Below are positions 1 through 14,233 of a DNA stretch of 64,000 nucleotides, in pieces. Both the position numbers and the translations under genes were made by a program. The notes under the pieces were generated by a model that had not been told where the DNA came from, did not search any database, and saw nothing but the letters and a program-made list of their open reading frames with translations. Every line of letters starts with the position of its first letter. The stretch's first letter is position 1. This DNA comes from Chloroflexota bacterium (lineage in GTDB: Bacteria; Chloroflexota; Anaerolineae; Caldilineales; Caldilineaceae): contig BOKO01000003.1 of NCBI GenBank assembly GCA_016861025.1, positions 324,001 to 388,000 on the forward strand, read 5' to 3'.

Positions 1-1329
1 CTCGGCGGTGGCGAGCAGATCAGCGGAGGCGATGGGCTTGTTGATCACATCGCGCATGCGGTCGGTGGCGGCTTCGGGTGCAAAAGTGAAGCCGGAGCGC
101 CGCCTCCCCTTCTCGAGCAAATCCATCAGATCAACGCTGAAGCTTTCGATGCGCAGGCTGGGCAACCCGACGCTGAGCCGCCGCGCGCCGTGGCGTTCCA
201 TCGTGCGCCGCACCAGTTCTTCGACGTAGGTGTAGTCGCTGCTGCTCAGACTGAGGAAGCTGACCTCCTCGAAGCCGCAGTGACGGATCATGTCGTCGAC
301 CGCCTGCAGCACCTCCTCGACCGGGCGCTCGCGCACCGGGCGGAAGATCATGCCCGCCTGGCAGAAGCGACAGCCGCGCGTGCAGCCGCGCATGATCTCG
401 ATGGCAGCGCGGTTGTGGACGACGTTGATGTAGGGCACGATGAAACGCGTCACCGGCGGCGGCAGCACCGTCACCACGCGCTTGAGCACCTCGGGCGACG
501 CAGCAGGATGATTCGGAACAACCGCAGCAATCGTCCCGTCGGCGGCATAACTCACGTCGTAGAACGATGGCACATAGACGCCCGGAATGGCGGCAAGTTT
601 CGCCAAGAGGGAGAAGCGACTGTGAGATTGTGAGATTGGAGATTGGAGATTGAAGATTGGACGCGCCGCGTCGGTCTCCTCTTCTCCCGGTTTCCCTCTC
701 TCACAATCTCCCAATCTCCCAATCTCCCAATCTCCAATCTCCAATCTCCATTTTTCATACGCCGCGATCACCTCAAAAATCACCTCTTCGCCCTCGCCGA
801 TGATCATGGCGTCGAAGAAGGCGCTCATCGGTTCGGGGTTGTAGCAGCCGGAGCCGCCCGCGATCACAAGTGGGTCGGCGGCGGTGCGTTGGGCGGCGCG
901 CAGCGGAATGCCCGCCAGGTCGAGCATGGTGAGCACGTTGGTGTACAACTGTTCGTAGGGCAGGCTGAAGCCGATGATGTCGAAGTCGCGCAGCGGATGA
1001 CGCGTCTCCAGCCCGTAGAGCGGGATGCCGTCGCGGCGCATGTAGTGCTCAAAGTCGGGCCACGGGCAATAGACGCGCTCCGCCAGCAAATCTGCTCGGC
1101 GGTTGAGCAAGTCGTAAAGCACCATCAGCCCCAGGTTGCTGCCGCCGAGTTCGTAGATGTCGGGGAAAGCGAGCGCCACCTTTGTCTTGATGGCGGGGTC
1201 ATCCCAGTTTTTCACAATGGAATTGAGTTCGCCGCCTGTGTAGCGTGCAGGTTTTTCCACTTTGTGCAGCACACGATCCAGTAGGCGCGTGATCTGGCGG
1301 GGCGTCTTGTTCACGGATGTTGTGTTCAC
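1..1329 (-). CDS. B12-binding-type radical SAM protein (TIGR03960-like), 5' part only
   Basis: The frame runs from a GTG at 1329 (AAGGAA-type RBS upstream) off the left edge, 443 codons without a stop. The N-terminal ~190 residues resemble a cobalamin-binding-like domain (FPDIYELGGSNLGL, IIGEGEEVI). The radical SAM cluster motif GCTRGCRFCQAG (CxxxCxxC) follows, so a 4Fe-4S cluster and SAM chemistry are expected; the substrate is unknown for this family. Between AAYEKW and LLAKLAAIPGVYVP about 45 residues (near 191-235) are encoded by an inserted palindromic repeat that keeps the frame. The repeat lies in what is normally a variable linker, so the protein may still work. Family assignment is from motifs and overall order; the C-terminal part is outside the window. 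Confidence 0.8.
   Translation of the reverse strand, partial: MNTTSVNKTPRQITRLLDRVLHKVEKPARYTGGELNSIVKNWDDPAIKTKVALAFPDIYELGGSNLGLMVLYDLLNRRADLLAERVYCPWPDFEHYMRRDGIPLYGLETRHPLRDFDIIGFSLPYEQLYTNVLTMLDLAGIPLRAAQRTAADPLVIAGGSGCYNPEPMSAFFDAMIIGEGEEVIFEVIAAYEKWRLEIGDWEIGRLGDCERGKPGEEETDAARPIFNLQSPISQSHSRFSLLAKLAAIPGVYVPSFYDVSYAADGTIAAVVPNHPAASPEVLKRVVTVLPPPVTRFIVPYINVVHNRAAIEIMRGCTRGCRFCQAGMIFRPVRERPVEEVLQAVDDMIRHCGFEEVSFLSLSSSDYTYVEELVRRTMERHGARRLSVGLPSLRIESFSVDLMDLLEKGRRRSGFTFAPEAATDRMRDVINKPIASADLLATAE
627..755. repeat. Iterated GGAGATT/CCAATCT palindromic array, inserted in frame
   Basis: The left arm has units such as GTGAGATT and GGAGATT repeated every 7-8 bases; the right arm carries the complement (CCAATCTCC units). 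They flank a ~40 bp centre, so the whole can fold as a long hairpin. It lies inside the radical SAM gene and its length keeps the reading frame open. A related array lies at 28612-28710. Confidence 0.8.
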
Positions 1330-1369
1330 AGCACGATTTCCTTTTCTTCGCATCGACCGGGCGTTGACC

Positions 1370-1415
1370 GCCGCGGGTGGGATTCGAACCCACAACAAAA
1401 TCTAGATAGGATTGT
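1370..1415 (-). other. Orphan tRNA 3'-end fragment (T-arm and acceptor strand)
   Basis: Read on the minus strand, GTGGGTTCGAATCCCAC forms a perfect 5-bp T stem with a canonical TTCGAAT loop, followed by CCGCGGCG like a 3' acceptor strand. A weak anticodon-like hairpin (AATC/GATT with a 7-nt loop) precedes it. No matching 5' acceptor (GCCGCGG) or D-arm is present upstream, so this is not a complete tRNA. It may be a remnant left by integration or deletion. It lies just upstream of the radical SAM start. Confidence 0.4.
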
Positions 1416-1575
1416 ACCACACCACATTTTGAGGAATCGTGCTATATTAAGTGTAGACAGCAATGCAGCGCCTTCGACTTCTTGTCTGCCAACACCTGGC
1501 TCGTCCTTGTGCACCATGCAAAACATCAGAACATCGGTCGTGGCGCTGACCCGAAAAACGACATAGGATATTCGT

Positions 1576-3627
1576 GTGACATCGCTAACTGATCCGTCGT
1601 CATTGGATGTGCAAATTGAGGACTCAAAGCTGAAAGCTGCGTTGCTGCGTGCGCCGTTACAGCTCTACCGACAGATCATCGAGACCGCCGAAGAAGGCGT
1701 CTGGCTGGCTGACAATCGCTGGATGACCGTTTGGGTGAACGAACGACTGGCGGAGATGTTCGGGTATACACAGGAGCAGATGATCGGTCGTCCAATCACC
1801 GATTTCATGGATGACGCAGGGCGGCGCGCCGTCATCGAGTTGCAGCGCCGGCGCGAAGCGGGCGTGCGCGAAAACCATGAATTTCGCTTTGTGCGTTGCG
1901 ATGGCAGCGACCTGTGGACCTTTCTTGCCACCAACCCACTCACCGACGAAAACGGCGTATTCATCGGTGCACTGGCGATGTTGACCGACATCTCTGCGCG
2001 CAAACAGGTTGAAATGACTCTGAACGTGGAGCGCGTCAACCTGTCGGCGGTGCTCGAAAACAGCCCGGATCAGATTTGGGCGGTCGATCGTGACTATCGT
2101 CTGATTGTGGGCAACAGCAAATTTCTCGAACGCTTGACAACCGCGCTCGGCTATCGACCGGGCCCTGGCGATGCAGTCTTCAACGACCAGGTGCCGGCGG
2201 ACGTGCAGGCATTGTGGAAAGGCTATTATGAGCGCGCCTTTGCGGGCGAACAGTTCAGCGTCGAGGTCGTCACGCGCTATTCGCCGGAGCCGCGCTTCAT
2301 GGATTATTCGTTCACCCCCATTTACGACGCCAGCGGTCAGGTGTTCGGCGTTGCCGTCGATGGCCGTGATGTCACTGACTATCGGCGCGCCGTGCAATCG
2401 CTGCGCCGCAGTGAACATCTCTATCGAACGTTGGCGGAGACGATGAAAGACCTGGTGTGGGTGATCGATCCGTATAGCCTGTGTTTCGCGTATGTTAGCC
2501 CGTCGGCATACCAGTTGTTGGGCTACGAACCAGCCGAACTGCTTGGCAAGTCAATTGAAAGCCTGCTGTTGCCCGCTGGCGCACCGCTTGTGCGCACCAA
2601 GATTCATAAGCGTATGGCGCGTTTCCTGGCGGAAGGCAAACCGACCAGCGACTACTTTGTCGATGAAGTGCGCCTTATTCACAGAGACGGCCGGGCCATC
2701 TGGACGGAGGTCAGCAGCAGCTTCTTCTATGATGAAGAGAGCGGCGCGGTGCGTCTACGCGGGACAACCCACGACATCGACCGCCGCCACCGCGCCGAGG
2801 AAGCCCTGCGCAACGCTCGCGATGAACTGGAACTACGCGTCGCCGAACGCACCGAAGAATTGCGCCGTTCCAACGCAGAACTGGCGCGCGCATTGCGCGT
2901 CAAAGACAGCTTTCTGGCCGCGATGAGCCACGAACTGCACACACCGCTCAATCCAATCATCTCAATGACCGAAGTGTTGCTCGACCAGGTGCACGGCGTC
3001 CTGACGCCCGCGCAGCAACATGAGGTCGACTTGATCCGCCAGAACGGTTTACGTTTGCTGGCGCTGATCAACAGCGTGCTCGATCTTACCCGGATCAACG
3101 CTGGCGATTATAACATCGAGATGGCGCCGGTCGATGCCAACTCGATCTGCCAGTTGAGCATCCAGACTGTGCGCGAGGATGTGAGTAGGAAATCGCTTGA
3201 CCTGGTGTTCATCCCGGCGGATCCACCTGTGCTGCTGGAAGCGGATGCACCCAGCCTGAAACGCATTCTGGTCAACCTGCTCTCGAACGCCGTGAAGTTC
3301 ACGCCCGAAGGAGGCAAAATCACGTTGCAGGTGCTGACCGACGCCGCGCACGCGACCGTCTTCTTTGTCGTAGAGGATACAGGCATCGGGATTGCGCCAG
3401 AGCATGTGGAGCAGATCTTTGCGCCGTTTGTCCAACTCGGCGGTGGTTTGACGCGGCTGTACGAGGGCGCCGGTCTTGGTCTCACATTGGTCGAGCAGCT
3501 GGTCAAGTTGCACGGCGGCACGGTCACGGTGCATAGCGAGGGCGCGCCTGGTCAGGGCAGCCGCTTCGTGGTGTCGTTGCCGCGACAGGCTGAAGCACGT
3601 CAAAAAGCAACCTTCCCGGAAGTTTGA
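1576..3627 (+). CDS. Multi-PAS sensor histidine kinase
   Basis: A 683-residue protein starting at GTG. It has three PAS domains (about residues 30-150, 157-275 and 278-410; for example WLADNRWMTVWVNERLAEMFGY), a coiled-coil linker (ELELRVAERTEELRRSNAEL), a HisKA domain with the phosphoacceptor in SHELHTP (His452), and a HATPase domain with an N box (NLLSNAVKFTPEGG), G1 (VVEDTGIGIAPEH) and G2 (GAGLGLTL). There are no transmembrane segments, so it is a cytoplasmic sensor autophosphorylating for an unlinked regulator; no response regulator is adjacent. The HisKA box has His where Arg is usual (HELHTP). The last residues (TFPEV) are encoded by the left arm of a terminator-like hairpin. Confidence 0.92.
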   Translation: MTSLTDPSSLDVQIEDSKLKAALLRAPLQLYRQIIETAEEGVWLADNRWMTVWVNERLAEMFGYTQEQMIGRPITDFMDDAGRRAVIELQRRREAGVRENHEFRFVRCDGSDLWTFLATNPLTDENGVFIGALAMLTDISARKQVEMTLNVERVNLSAVLENSPDQIWAVDRDYRLIVGNSKFLERLTTALGYRPGPGDAVFNDQVPADVQALWKGYYERAFAGEQFSVEVVTRYSPEPRFMDYSFTPIYDASGQVFGVAVDGRDVTDYRRAVQSLRRSEHLYRTLAETMKDLVWVIDPYSLCFAYVSPSAYQLLGYEPAELLGKSIESLLLPAGAPLVRTKIHKRMARFLAEGKPTSDYFVDEVRLIHRDGRAIWTEVSSSFFYDEESGAVRLRGTTHDIDRRHRAEEALRNARDELELRVAERTEELRRSNAELARALRVKDSFLAAMSHELHTPLNPIISMTEVLLDQVHGVLTPAQQHEVDLIRQNGLRLLALINSVLDLTRINAGDYNIEMAPVDANSICQLSIQTVREDVSRKSLDLVFIPADPPVLLEADAPSLKRILVNLLSNAVKFTPEGGKITLQVLTDAAHATVFFVVEDTGIGIAPEHVEQIFAPFVQLGGGLTRLYEGAGLGLTLVEQLVKLHGGTVTVHSEGAPGQGSRFVVSLPRQAEARQKATFPEV

Positions 3628-3642
3628 AGCTTCCGGGAAGGT
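3610..3642. terminator. CTTCCCGGAAG hairpin, copy 1
   Basis: ACCTTCCCGGAAG and its exact complement form a 13-bp stem with a 7-nt loop. It overlaps the stop codon of the kinase and lies between two convergent genes, so it is likely a bidirectional terminator. Related copies are at 3666, 11764 and 35549. Confidence 0.65.
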
Positions 3643-3665
3643 GATCGGCGCCCGTCGCAGTAAAT

Positions 3666-3695
3666 CTTCCCGGAAGTTTGAAGCTTCCGGGAAGG
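3666..3695. terminator. CTTCCCGGAAG hairpin, copy 2
   Basis: Tandem second copy with an 11-bp perfect stem (CTTCCCGGAAG/CTTCCGGGAAG) and the same loop. It lies 10 bp from the stop codon of the convergent secreted-protein gene on the minus strand and would serve as its terminator. Confidence 0.65.
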
Positions 3696-3705
3696 TGGCG
3701 CCACA

Positions 3706-7899
<4,194 letters not shown>

Positions 7900-8333
7900 A
7901 CGTTTCCTCCATTGTCCCTGAGAAATGAACCTGCCCATCTCACCGTCTGCCTGCGTTATACAGATGATGTTGCATTGCTCCCTGTCTCCCTGTTTCTATA
8001 AATCAAGAGTTAATCACAACGATGCATACGATCTCCCACCTTGTTGTCCCTGCCTTGTTGCGTCATCGATGCAGCAGCTTTGCACGTCGGCAATTTCCAC
8101 TGCATCTATAGCGTAGTCAATTGCCAGGCTGGATGCTGTGGTCAGGATTTTGTGTTGGATGTGCACTCGATCACAGGTTTTGAGAGAGATGCGCCAGAAA
8201 TGGCAATCATGCACTGAAAAATCAGCGACATCTGGACGATGTAGTCTTTCCTGGAAAGTGTTACTCTTCAGATGAACCTCTTTTCCAACGATGTGTAGAG
8301 GCCAGGCGAAGGATGGACAATCAGGAGCAGAAA
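7900..8333. other. Intergenic region, no clear gene
   Basis: Upstream region of the minus-strand secreted protein and of a small plus-strand ORF. No convincing gene or RNA structure is seen. Promoters for the flanking genes must lie here but none is unambiguous. Confidence 0.5.
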
Positions 8334-8636
8334 ATGGACGCAGGGATGCGCAACACGCAACACGGCGCCGTCTACGCAATGGGGATCTGGCTGGCGGCAG
8401 TCGATTACAGCATCGTCAGGGTTGAACCGAGCAGCATAGAGTTGAGGATACGCGTCACGAACGGCGAACGCGATCTTTCGACAAGCTCGATTTTTGCTGA
8501 GGAAATGGAAATGGAGCTGGCGGACGGACAGCGGGGAAAAATGCTCCCGCTTTCAGGCAGCGTCGCCAGCGGCGTCTACAGCGTTCGCCTAGACATCGTG
8601 CGCGCGCCTTCACCGATGTTGTATACAGTGTCGTGA
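8334..8636 (+). CDS. Small hypothetical protein, possibly a remnant
   Basis: A 100-residue ORF starting at an ATG with AGGAG 7 nt upstream. The middle (SIVRVEPSSIELRIRVTNGERDL) resembles one edge of a beta-sandwich domain, as in exported DUF4352-like proteins, but there is no signal peptide. Residues RNTQH are encoded by a short CGCAACACGCAACACG stretch, the same phrase as the heptamer array at 19361-19450, hinting at repeat-derived sequence. It may be a fragment of a larger gene. Function unknown. Confidence 0.35.
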   Translation: MDAGMRNTQHGAVYAMGIWLAAVDYSIVRVEPSSIELRIRVTNGERDLSTSSIFAEEMEMELADGQRGKMLPLSGSVASGVYSVRLDIVRAPSPMLYTVS

Positions 8637-8878
8637 ATCCACCCCGACTGGATCTATAGCTGCCTTACCCAAGGAGGCGACAGCATCTATTGGCTGCCAC
8701 CTCTTTGTTTTTTTGTCATCGAACGTTCTTCTTTGAGGTTGTAATTCAAGTAGGTCATCGCATCAGGTGTGAAGCACCCCCTCTTCTTTAAACGCATATT
8801 GCGTCTTCACCATAATATGCTAGCATGAACCCGCACATCACGTCCGCTTCCCCTCAATGCCGAAAGGGCGAACTGTTC

Positions 8879-10102
8879 ATGAAAGCACAACAACGCTATT
8901 CTTTGCTGTCAATTTCTGTTGCGCTGTCCGCCGTGATTATGCTGCAGCTTGCGTTGAGCAATGGTGCGCTTGCGACGTCTCACACTTCGCCAGACGCGCC
9001 GCTTGCCTGCACCGAGGGCGATCAACTCGGCGGCGCACGCTATCGCATCTGTATGCCCATCACCAATTGGAATGGCGACCTTATTGTCTATGCGCATGGT
9101 TATGTCAAACCAACGGCGCCTATCGAAATTCCTGAAGACCAGCTTGAACTTGGAGGGTTTTCGATAGCCGATCTCATTACAGCGCAAGGCTTTGCCTTTG
9201 CCACGACAAGCTACCGACGCAATGGGTTGACCATCCTCGAAGGCATCGACGATTTACTGGAACTGGTCGATCTCTTCGTTGTTGCGCACGGCAAACCCGA
9301 CCGCATCATCCTTACCGGCGTCTCCGAGGGAGGCGCAATCACAGTGCTGGCATTAGAACGTCATCCCGATGTATTCGACGGTGGGCTGGCGCTGTGCGGA
9401 CCGTACGGCGATTTTCAGCGCCAGATCGATTACTTCACCGATTTCCGCGTCGTCTTCGACTATTTCTTTCCAGGCGTAATCCCAGGCGAGCCGATCTCGA
9501 TTCCGGCAGCGTTGCTCGATACATGGGAGACTTCTTTCTACTCAGAGACGGTTAAGCCGTTGATTCTCAGCCCTTCGTCGGCATTGAGCATCAGCCAGGT
9601 GATCTCTGTCACCGGCGCGGCAGTGCTGACCCCATCCATAGCCGCTGGCATGGAGCCAACCTTCGAGCGAATGTTGTGGTACAATGTATACGCAACAAAC
9701 GATGCCAGAGACCAGCTCGGCGGCAATCCGTTTGGCAACGTAACGCGCATTTACACCGGCTCGCTGGATGACGATGCACTTAACCAGGGAATCTATCGCG
9801 TGGCTGCCGACCAGACGGCGACAGCGAAGGTCGCTGAAAGATACGAGACTTCTGGCGTATTGCGCGTGCCATTAATTACGTTGCACACGACGGGCGACGA
9901 GGTGGTTCCCTATTGGCATGCGCCGATATACGCACAAAAAGTGGCTGCGACCGGTAGTGATGCATTCTACGAGCATCGTCAGGTGAACCGCTTCGGCCAC
10001 TGTGCCTTTCAGCCGCTAGAAGTATTGGCGGCGTTTAACGACATCGTCGTCAGAGCAAACGCGCGATCCTTATATCTGCCGCTCATCACATCCGAGCCGT
10101 AG
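8879..10102 (+). CDS. Secreted alpha/beta hydrolase
   Basis: A 407-residue exported protein. The start at 8879 is preferred because a signal peptide follows directly (MKAQQRYSLLSISVALSAVI...). The fold is alpha/beta hydrolase: LIVYAHGY near the oxyanion region, nucleophile elbow GVSEGG with Ser, and late acid and histidine candidates (TTGDEVVPY, RFGHCAF). Likely an extracellular esterase or peptidase-like hydrolase; the substrate is unknown. It ends SLYLPLITSEP, matching the tail seen in neighbouring secreted proteins. Confidence 0.8.
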   Translation: MKAQQRYSLLSISVALSAVIMLQLALSNGALATSHTSPDAPLACTEGDQLGGARYRICMPITNWNGDLIVYAHGYVKPTAPIEIPEDQLELGGFSIADLITAQGFAFATTSYRRNGLTILEGIDDLLELVDLFVVAHGKPDRIILTGVSEGGAITVLALERHPDVFDGGLALCGPYGDFQRQIDYFTDFRVVFDYFFPGVIPGEPISIPAALLDTWETSFYSETVKPLILSPSSALSISQVISVTGAAVLTPSIAAGMEPTFERMLWYNVYATNDARDQLGGNPFGNVTRIYTGSLDDDALNQGIYRVAADQTATAKVAERYETSGVLRVPLITLHTTGDEVVPYWHAPIYAQKVAATGSDAFYEHRQVNRFGHCAFQPLEVLAAFNDIVVRANARSLYLPLITSEP

Positions 10103-10240
10103 AACAGCACGCAATTAGTAAAGAGGTGAGGCGGCAATCGCTGCGAAACCTCTGGCGCTGGCAAATTGCATCCGTCGTTCGCAAAGATTATTTTCTGGAA
10201 ATTTGGTTACTGTTGCCGAATAACATTGTACATTATCTTG

Positions 10241-10263
10241 ATATATGTTGTGCAAACATATAT
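10241..10263. promoter_or_regulatory. ATATATGTT palindrome in a promoter region
   Basis: ATATATGTT-GTGCA-AACATATAT is a perfect 9-bp inverted repeat 48 bp upstream of the DUF4397 gene. A TTGATA (10239) and TATAGC (10261) pair with 16-bp spacing overlaps it, so it may be an operator on the promoter. Confidence 0.35.
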
Positions 10264-10310
10264 AGCACGGCAACTGAAACCTTATGTTCCTATCAAGGAG
10301 GGAACCAACC

Positions 10311-11753
10311 ATGCAACGCACCAGACCAATTGTCGTGGCTTTATTGCTGGCGTTCGTGATGTTTGCCGGAATGTACACCGGCGCTCTTGCCCAAGACGAA
10401 GCAGACTCCCCATCCGCCAACCCGATTGTCAACATCGCTCACTTTGCTCCCTTCGCCGCCAATCCAGACGACACTTCTGTGACGATCAGCGTCAACGGCG
10501 CCGATGTCTTTACCGAAGTCGTTTTTGGCGACACCTTCGTTAAGCTATCGGTGCTTCCTGCCGACGTCTACACAGTCGAGGTCAGACCGACCGGGACAGT
10601 CACCGTTGCAATGTCCGGCGTCTTCACACTCGAAGAAGATACAGAATATACCATTCTGGCGATCGGCGACGGCAGCGCCAACATGCCGCTTGAGTTGAAG
10701 GGAATCGTCAAAGACGCTGCACCCCCCGCGACAGGCAACGCCAAGGTGCTGATCGGCCACTATGCACCTTTTGCTGCGACCATTCCGGCGACGGCGGTGG
10801 ATATCTGCAACGACGCTACCAACAGCATCGTATTTCCAGGCGTTCCGTACGGCGTGAATTCAGGGTATCAGTCGCTGCCTGCCGGCATCTACGACCTGAG
10901 CATTGCGCTCGCCGGCACGAATTGCGCTCAAAAGGCGTTGGACTTACCGCCGTTGCAGTTTACCGCCGGCGAAGTGTACGACGCTTTTGCCATCGGCAAG
11001 AATAGTGCTGTGTTCCCGCTAGACGTTGTTTCGTTAAGCGGCCTGGATTTTCCAGCGATGGCGACTATCGGTCACTTTGCGCCATTTGCTGAGACTGTCG
11101 CTGGCACTGCGGTTGACATCCGCGTCAACGGTCAGGTTGCTTTCACCAACGTCGTCTATGGCCAGTATGTCGCCGATGTCGTTGTGCCCTCCGGCGATGT
11201 TCTCGTCGAGATCGTGACGCCGTCTGTCAGCGCCGCATCGGGCGAGGTGAGTAATGCCGTGATCCTGAGCAACACTTTTCCGCTGGCACAGACGAGCAAG
11301 TATGTGCTCTTTGCTATCGGCGGCGCCAACGGCTATCCCGCCGCATTTGCTGCCCGCGAGATCAGCCAGACTGCCCCGGCGGGCCAGGCGCTTGCCACCA
11401 TCGGTCACTTGGCGCCTTTTGCGTCGCTCCCAGCGTTGACGGCGGTGGATATCTGTATGGATGGTGAGCCAATCACGGGGCTTACTAACCTTCAATACCC
11501 GAACATCGTCGCCAATATTGCCCTGCCCGCAGGCGTCTATGAACTCGTGATCGCCCAGCACAACACCAACTGCACACCAGTCATCACGCTGGCGCCGTTC
11601 CGCCTCAAGGATGGCGACATTGTCAACGCCTTTGCCATCGGCTATCAGCTTACGTCGGGCGCTACGTTCCCGGTGGAGGTCATCTCGACCACCGGTCTGC
11701 GCACTGCGTATGAGTTGTTCTTGTCATTGATCGCTCGCGGCGTAGCGGAGTAG
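10311..11753 (+). CDS. Secreted protein with four DUF4397 repeats
   Basis: A 480-residue exported protein starting at an ATG with AAGGAGGG 7 nt upstream and a signal peptide ending near ALAQ. Four beta-sandwich repeats of DUF4397 type start with IAHFAPFAANPDD, IGHYAPFAATIPA, IGHFAPFAETVAG and IGHLAPFASLPAL. Each contains a VDI/VTI strand, a GDT/YGQ turn and a PAGxY strand. The second and fourth have paired cysteines. DUF4397 proteins are cell-surface proteins of unknown role. It ends AYELFLSLIARGVAE, a divergent form of the shared C-terminal tail. A terminator-like hairpin follows 11 bp after the stop. Confidence 0.85.
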   Translation: MQRTRPIVVALLLAFVMFAGMYTGALAQDEADSPSANPIVNIAHFAPFAANPDDTSVTISVNGADVFTEVVFGDTFVKLSVLPADVYTVEVRPTGTVTVAMSGVFTLEEDTEYTILAIGDGSANMPLELKGIVKDAAPPATGNAKVLIGHYAPFAATIPATAVDICNDATNSIVFPGVPYGVNSGYQSLPAGIYDLSIALAGTNCAQKALDLPPLQFTAGEVYDAFAIGKNSAVFPLDVVSLSGLDFPAMATIGHFAPFAETVAGTAVDIRVNGQVAFTNVVYGQYVADVVVPSGDVLVEIVTPSVSAASGEVSNAVILSNTFPLAQTSKYVLFAIGGANGYPAAFAAREISQTAPAGQALATIGHLAPFASLPALTAVDICMDGEPITGLTNLQYPNIVANIALPAGVYELVIAQHNTNCTPVITLAPFRLKDGDIVNAFAIGYQLTSGATFPVEVISTTGLRTAYELFLSLIARGVAE

Positions 11754-11763
11754 CCCGCAACAG

Positions 11764-11795
11764 CCATCCCGCAAGCTTCAAAATTCCGGGAAGGT
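11764..11795. terminator. Degenerate CTTCCCGGAAG-type hairpin
   Basis: CCATCCCGCAA pairs imperfectly with TTCCGGGAAGG (two mismatches) around a 9-nt loop. It lies between the convergent DUF4397 and sucD genes and belongs to the same family as the hairpins at 3610 and 35549. Confidence 0.5.
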
Positions 11796-11914
11796 TTGTC
11801 AGCCACGTCACGAAACCGATCCGTCAAAAAAGGGAGGCATCCGCAGCGCGAATGCCTCCGTTTTTGACTCTCTGTGAACCTCTGCGCCCTTGCGTCGAAG
11901 TGCAACCACTCCCG

Positions 11915-12783
<869 letters not shown>

Positions 12784-12787
<4 letters not shown>

Positions 12788-13926
12788 TTCAACTCTCCTT
12801 TGGCGGCGGCGACTGCCTTTTCGGCGGCGTCCGCCAGGCTGGTGGCGGTGATCAGGTTCGCTTCAGCCAGAATCTGCCGACCCTCCTCTTCATTGGTGCC
12901 GACAAGCCGCACTACAAAGGGAACCCGGACATCAAGCGATCCAATCGCTTCAAGCACGCCGCGTGCAACTTCATCGCACCGCGTGATGCCGCCAAAAATG
13001 TTGATCAGCACTGCCTTGACGCGACTGTCGCTCAGAATAATGCGCAACGCCGCAGCTACTTTGTCCGCCTGCGCGCCGCCGCCAATGTCGAGGAAGTTGG
13101 CCGGCTCACCGCCATAGAGCTTGACAATATCCATCGTCGCCATCGCCAGCCCTGCGCCGTTGACCATGCAGCCGATCTCGCCGTCGAGATGGATGTAGCT
13201 CAGCCCATAGCGATTTGCCTCGCGCTCGCTGGCATCCTCCTCGTCGGGGTCGCGCATCTCGGCCAGCTCGGGATGGCGAAAGAGGGCGTTGTCGTCGATA
13301 GAAATTTTGCCGTCGAGCGCCAGCAGCCTGTTCTCCCCTGTGATCACCAGCGGGTTGATCTCAGCCAGGCTGGCGTCGACATTGACAAAGACCTGATATA
13401 AGTTCTGGGCGATCTTGATGAAATCGTTGGTCAATTCTTTTGGCAGACCAATGCCGTCCGCCAGAGTGCGCGCCTGATGTGGCCTCAAGCCAAGAAACGG
13501 ATGCGCCGCGACCTTGATGATTTTATCCGGCGCAGTGGCCGCTACTTCTTCGATGTCGACGCCTCCCTCGCTGCTTGCCATAAGCACGACGCGGCGAATG
13601 CCACGGTCGAGCACGGCGCCAAGATAAATCTCTTTGCGAATGTCAGCCGCCGGGTCGACGAGCACCTTCTTGACCGTCAACCCTTTGATCTTCATACCGA
13701 GGATCTCATCGGCGCGCTGTTCGGCTTCGTCTGCATTTTTCGCCAGCTTAATGCCGCCAGCCTTGCCGCGCCCGCCGACCAGCACCTGTGACTTGACGAC
13801 AACCGGCCCGCCGAGACGCACAGCGATATCGCGCACTGCGCCCGGCGTCGTCGCAACTTCGCCGCTTGGCACGGGAATCCCGTAGCGGGCGAACACGCGC
13901 TTGGATTGATATTCATGTAGATTCAA
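12784..13926 (-). CDS. sucC: Succinyl-CoA synthetase (ADP-forming) subunit beta
   Basis: A 380-residue ATP-grasp protein with the typical start MNLHEYQSKRVFARYGIPVP. Nucleotide-binding VVKSQVLVGGRGKAGGIK, AEINPLVITGE and the C-terminal NIFGGITRCDEVARG are visible. It is the nucleotide-binding subunit of succinyl-CoA synthetase and the first gene of the sucCD operon. Confidence 0.96.
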
Positions 13927-14233
13927 GCGGAACCCTCCTCGCAGTTTGGCTCAGTGGTTGAGCACGACAGTTGACATCATAATGCTCGACACCATAATGC
14001 TGTCTGCGTCTCTGTCGCGGAGGCGCCGATCAGCAACGCTTAGGATGTTGTGTAGATTATCCACGATGTGTGACATGTACAGCGCACACGAGTTCACATT
14101 ATAGTCTTTGGCAAGCAAGGATGACAAAACAGTCGGGCGTTTTGGAGACGGTAAAGTGTGGTGAATGGCAGCGTGTATGATGCATGAGCAGCGGCGCGCC
14201 TCATTCACCTGCTCATGCACCACATAACGTCGT
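13927..14233. other. Intergenic region upstream of sucC
   Basis: About 300 bp between sucC and the end of the TIM-barrel gene. It must hold the sucCD promoter. No gene, RNA or strong palindrome is seen. Confidence 0.5.

Noticed and set aside
1370..1440. Complete tRNA gene on the minus strand
   Set aside because: There is no 5' acceptor strand matching the 3' CCGCGGC and no D-arm; only the T-arm half is convincing.
8637..8760. Read-through of the small ORF ending at 8636
   Set aside because: The frame continues briefly after the stop but shows no domain similarity or structure, unlike the UGA at 55535.
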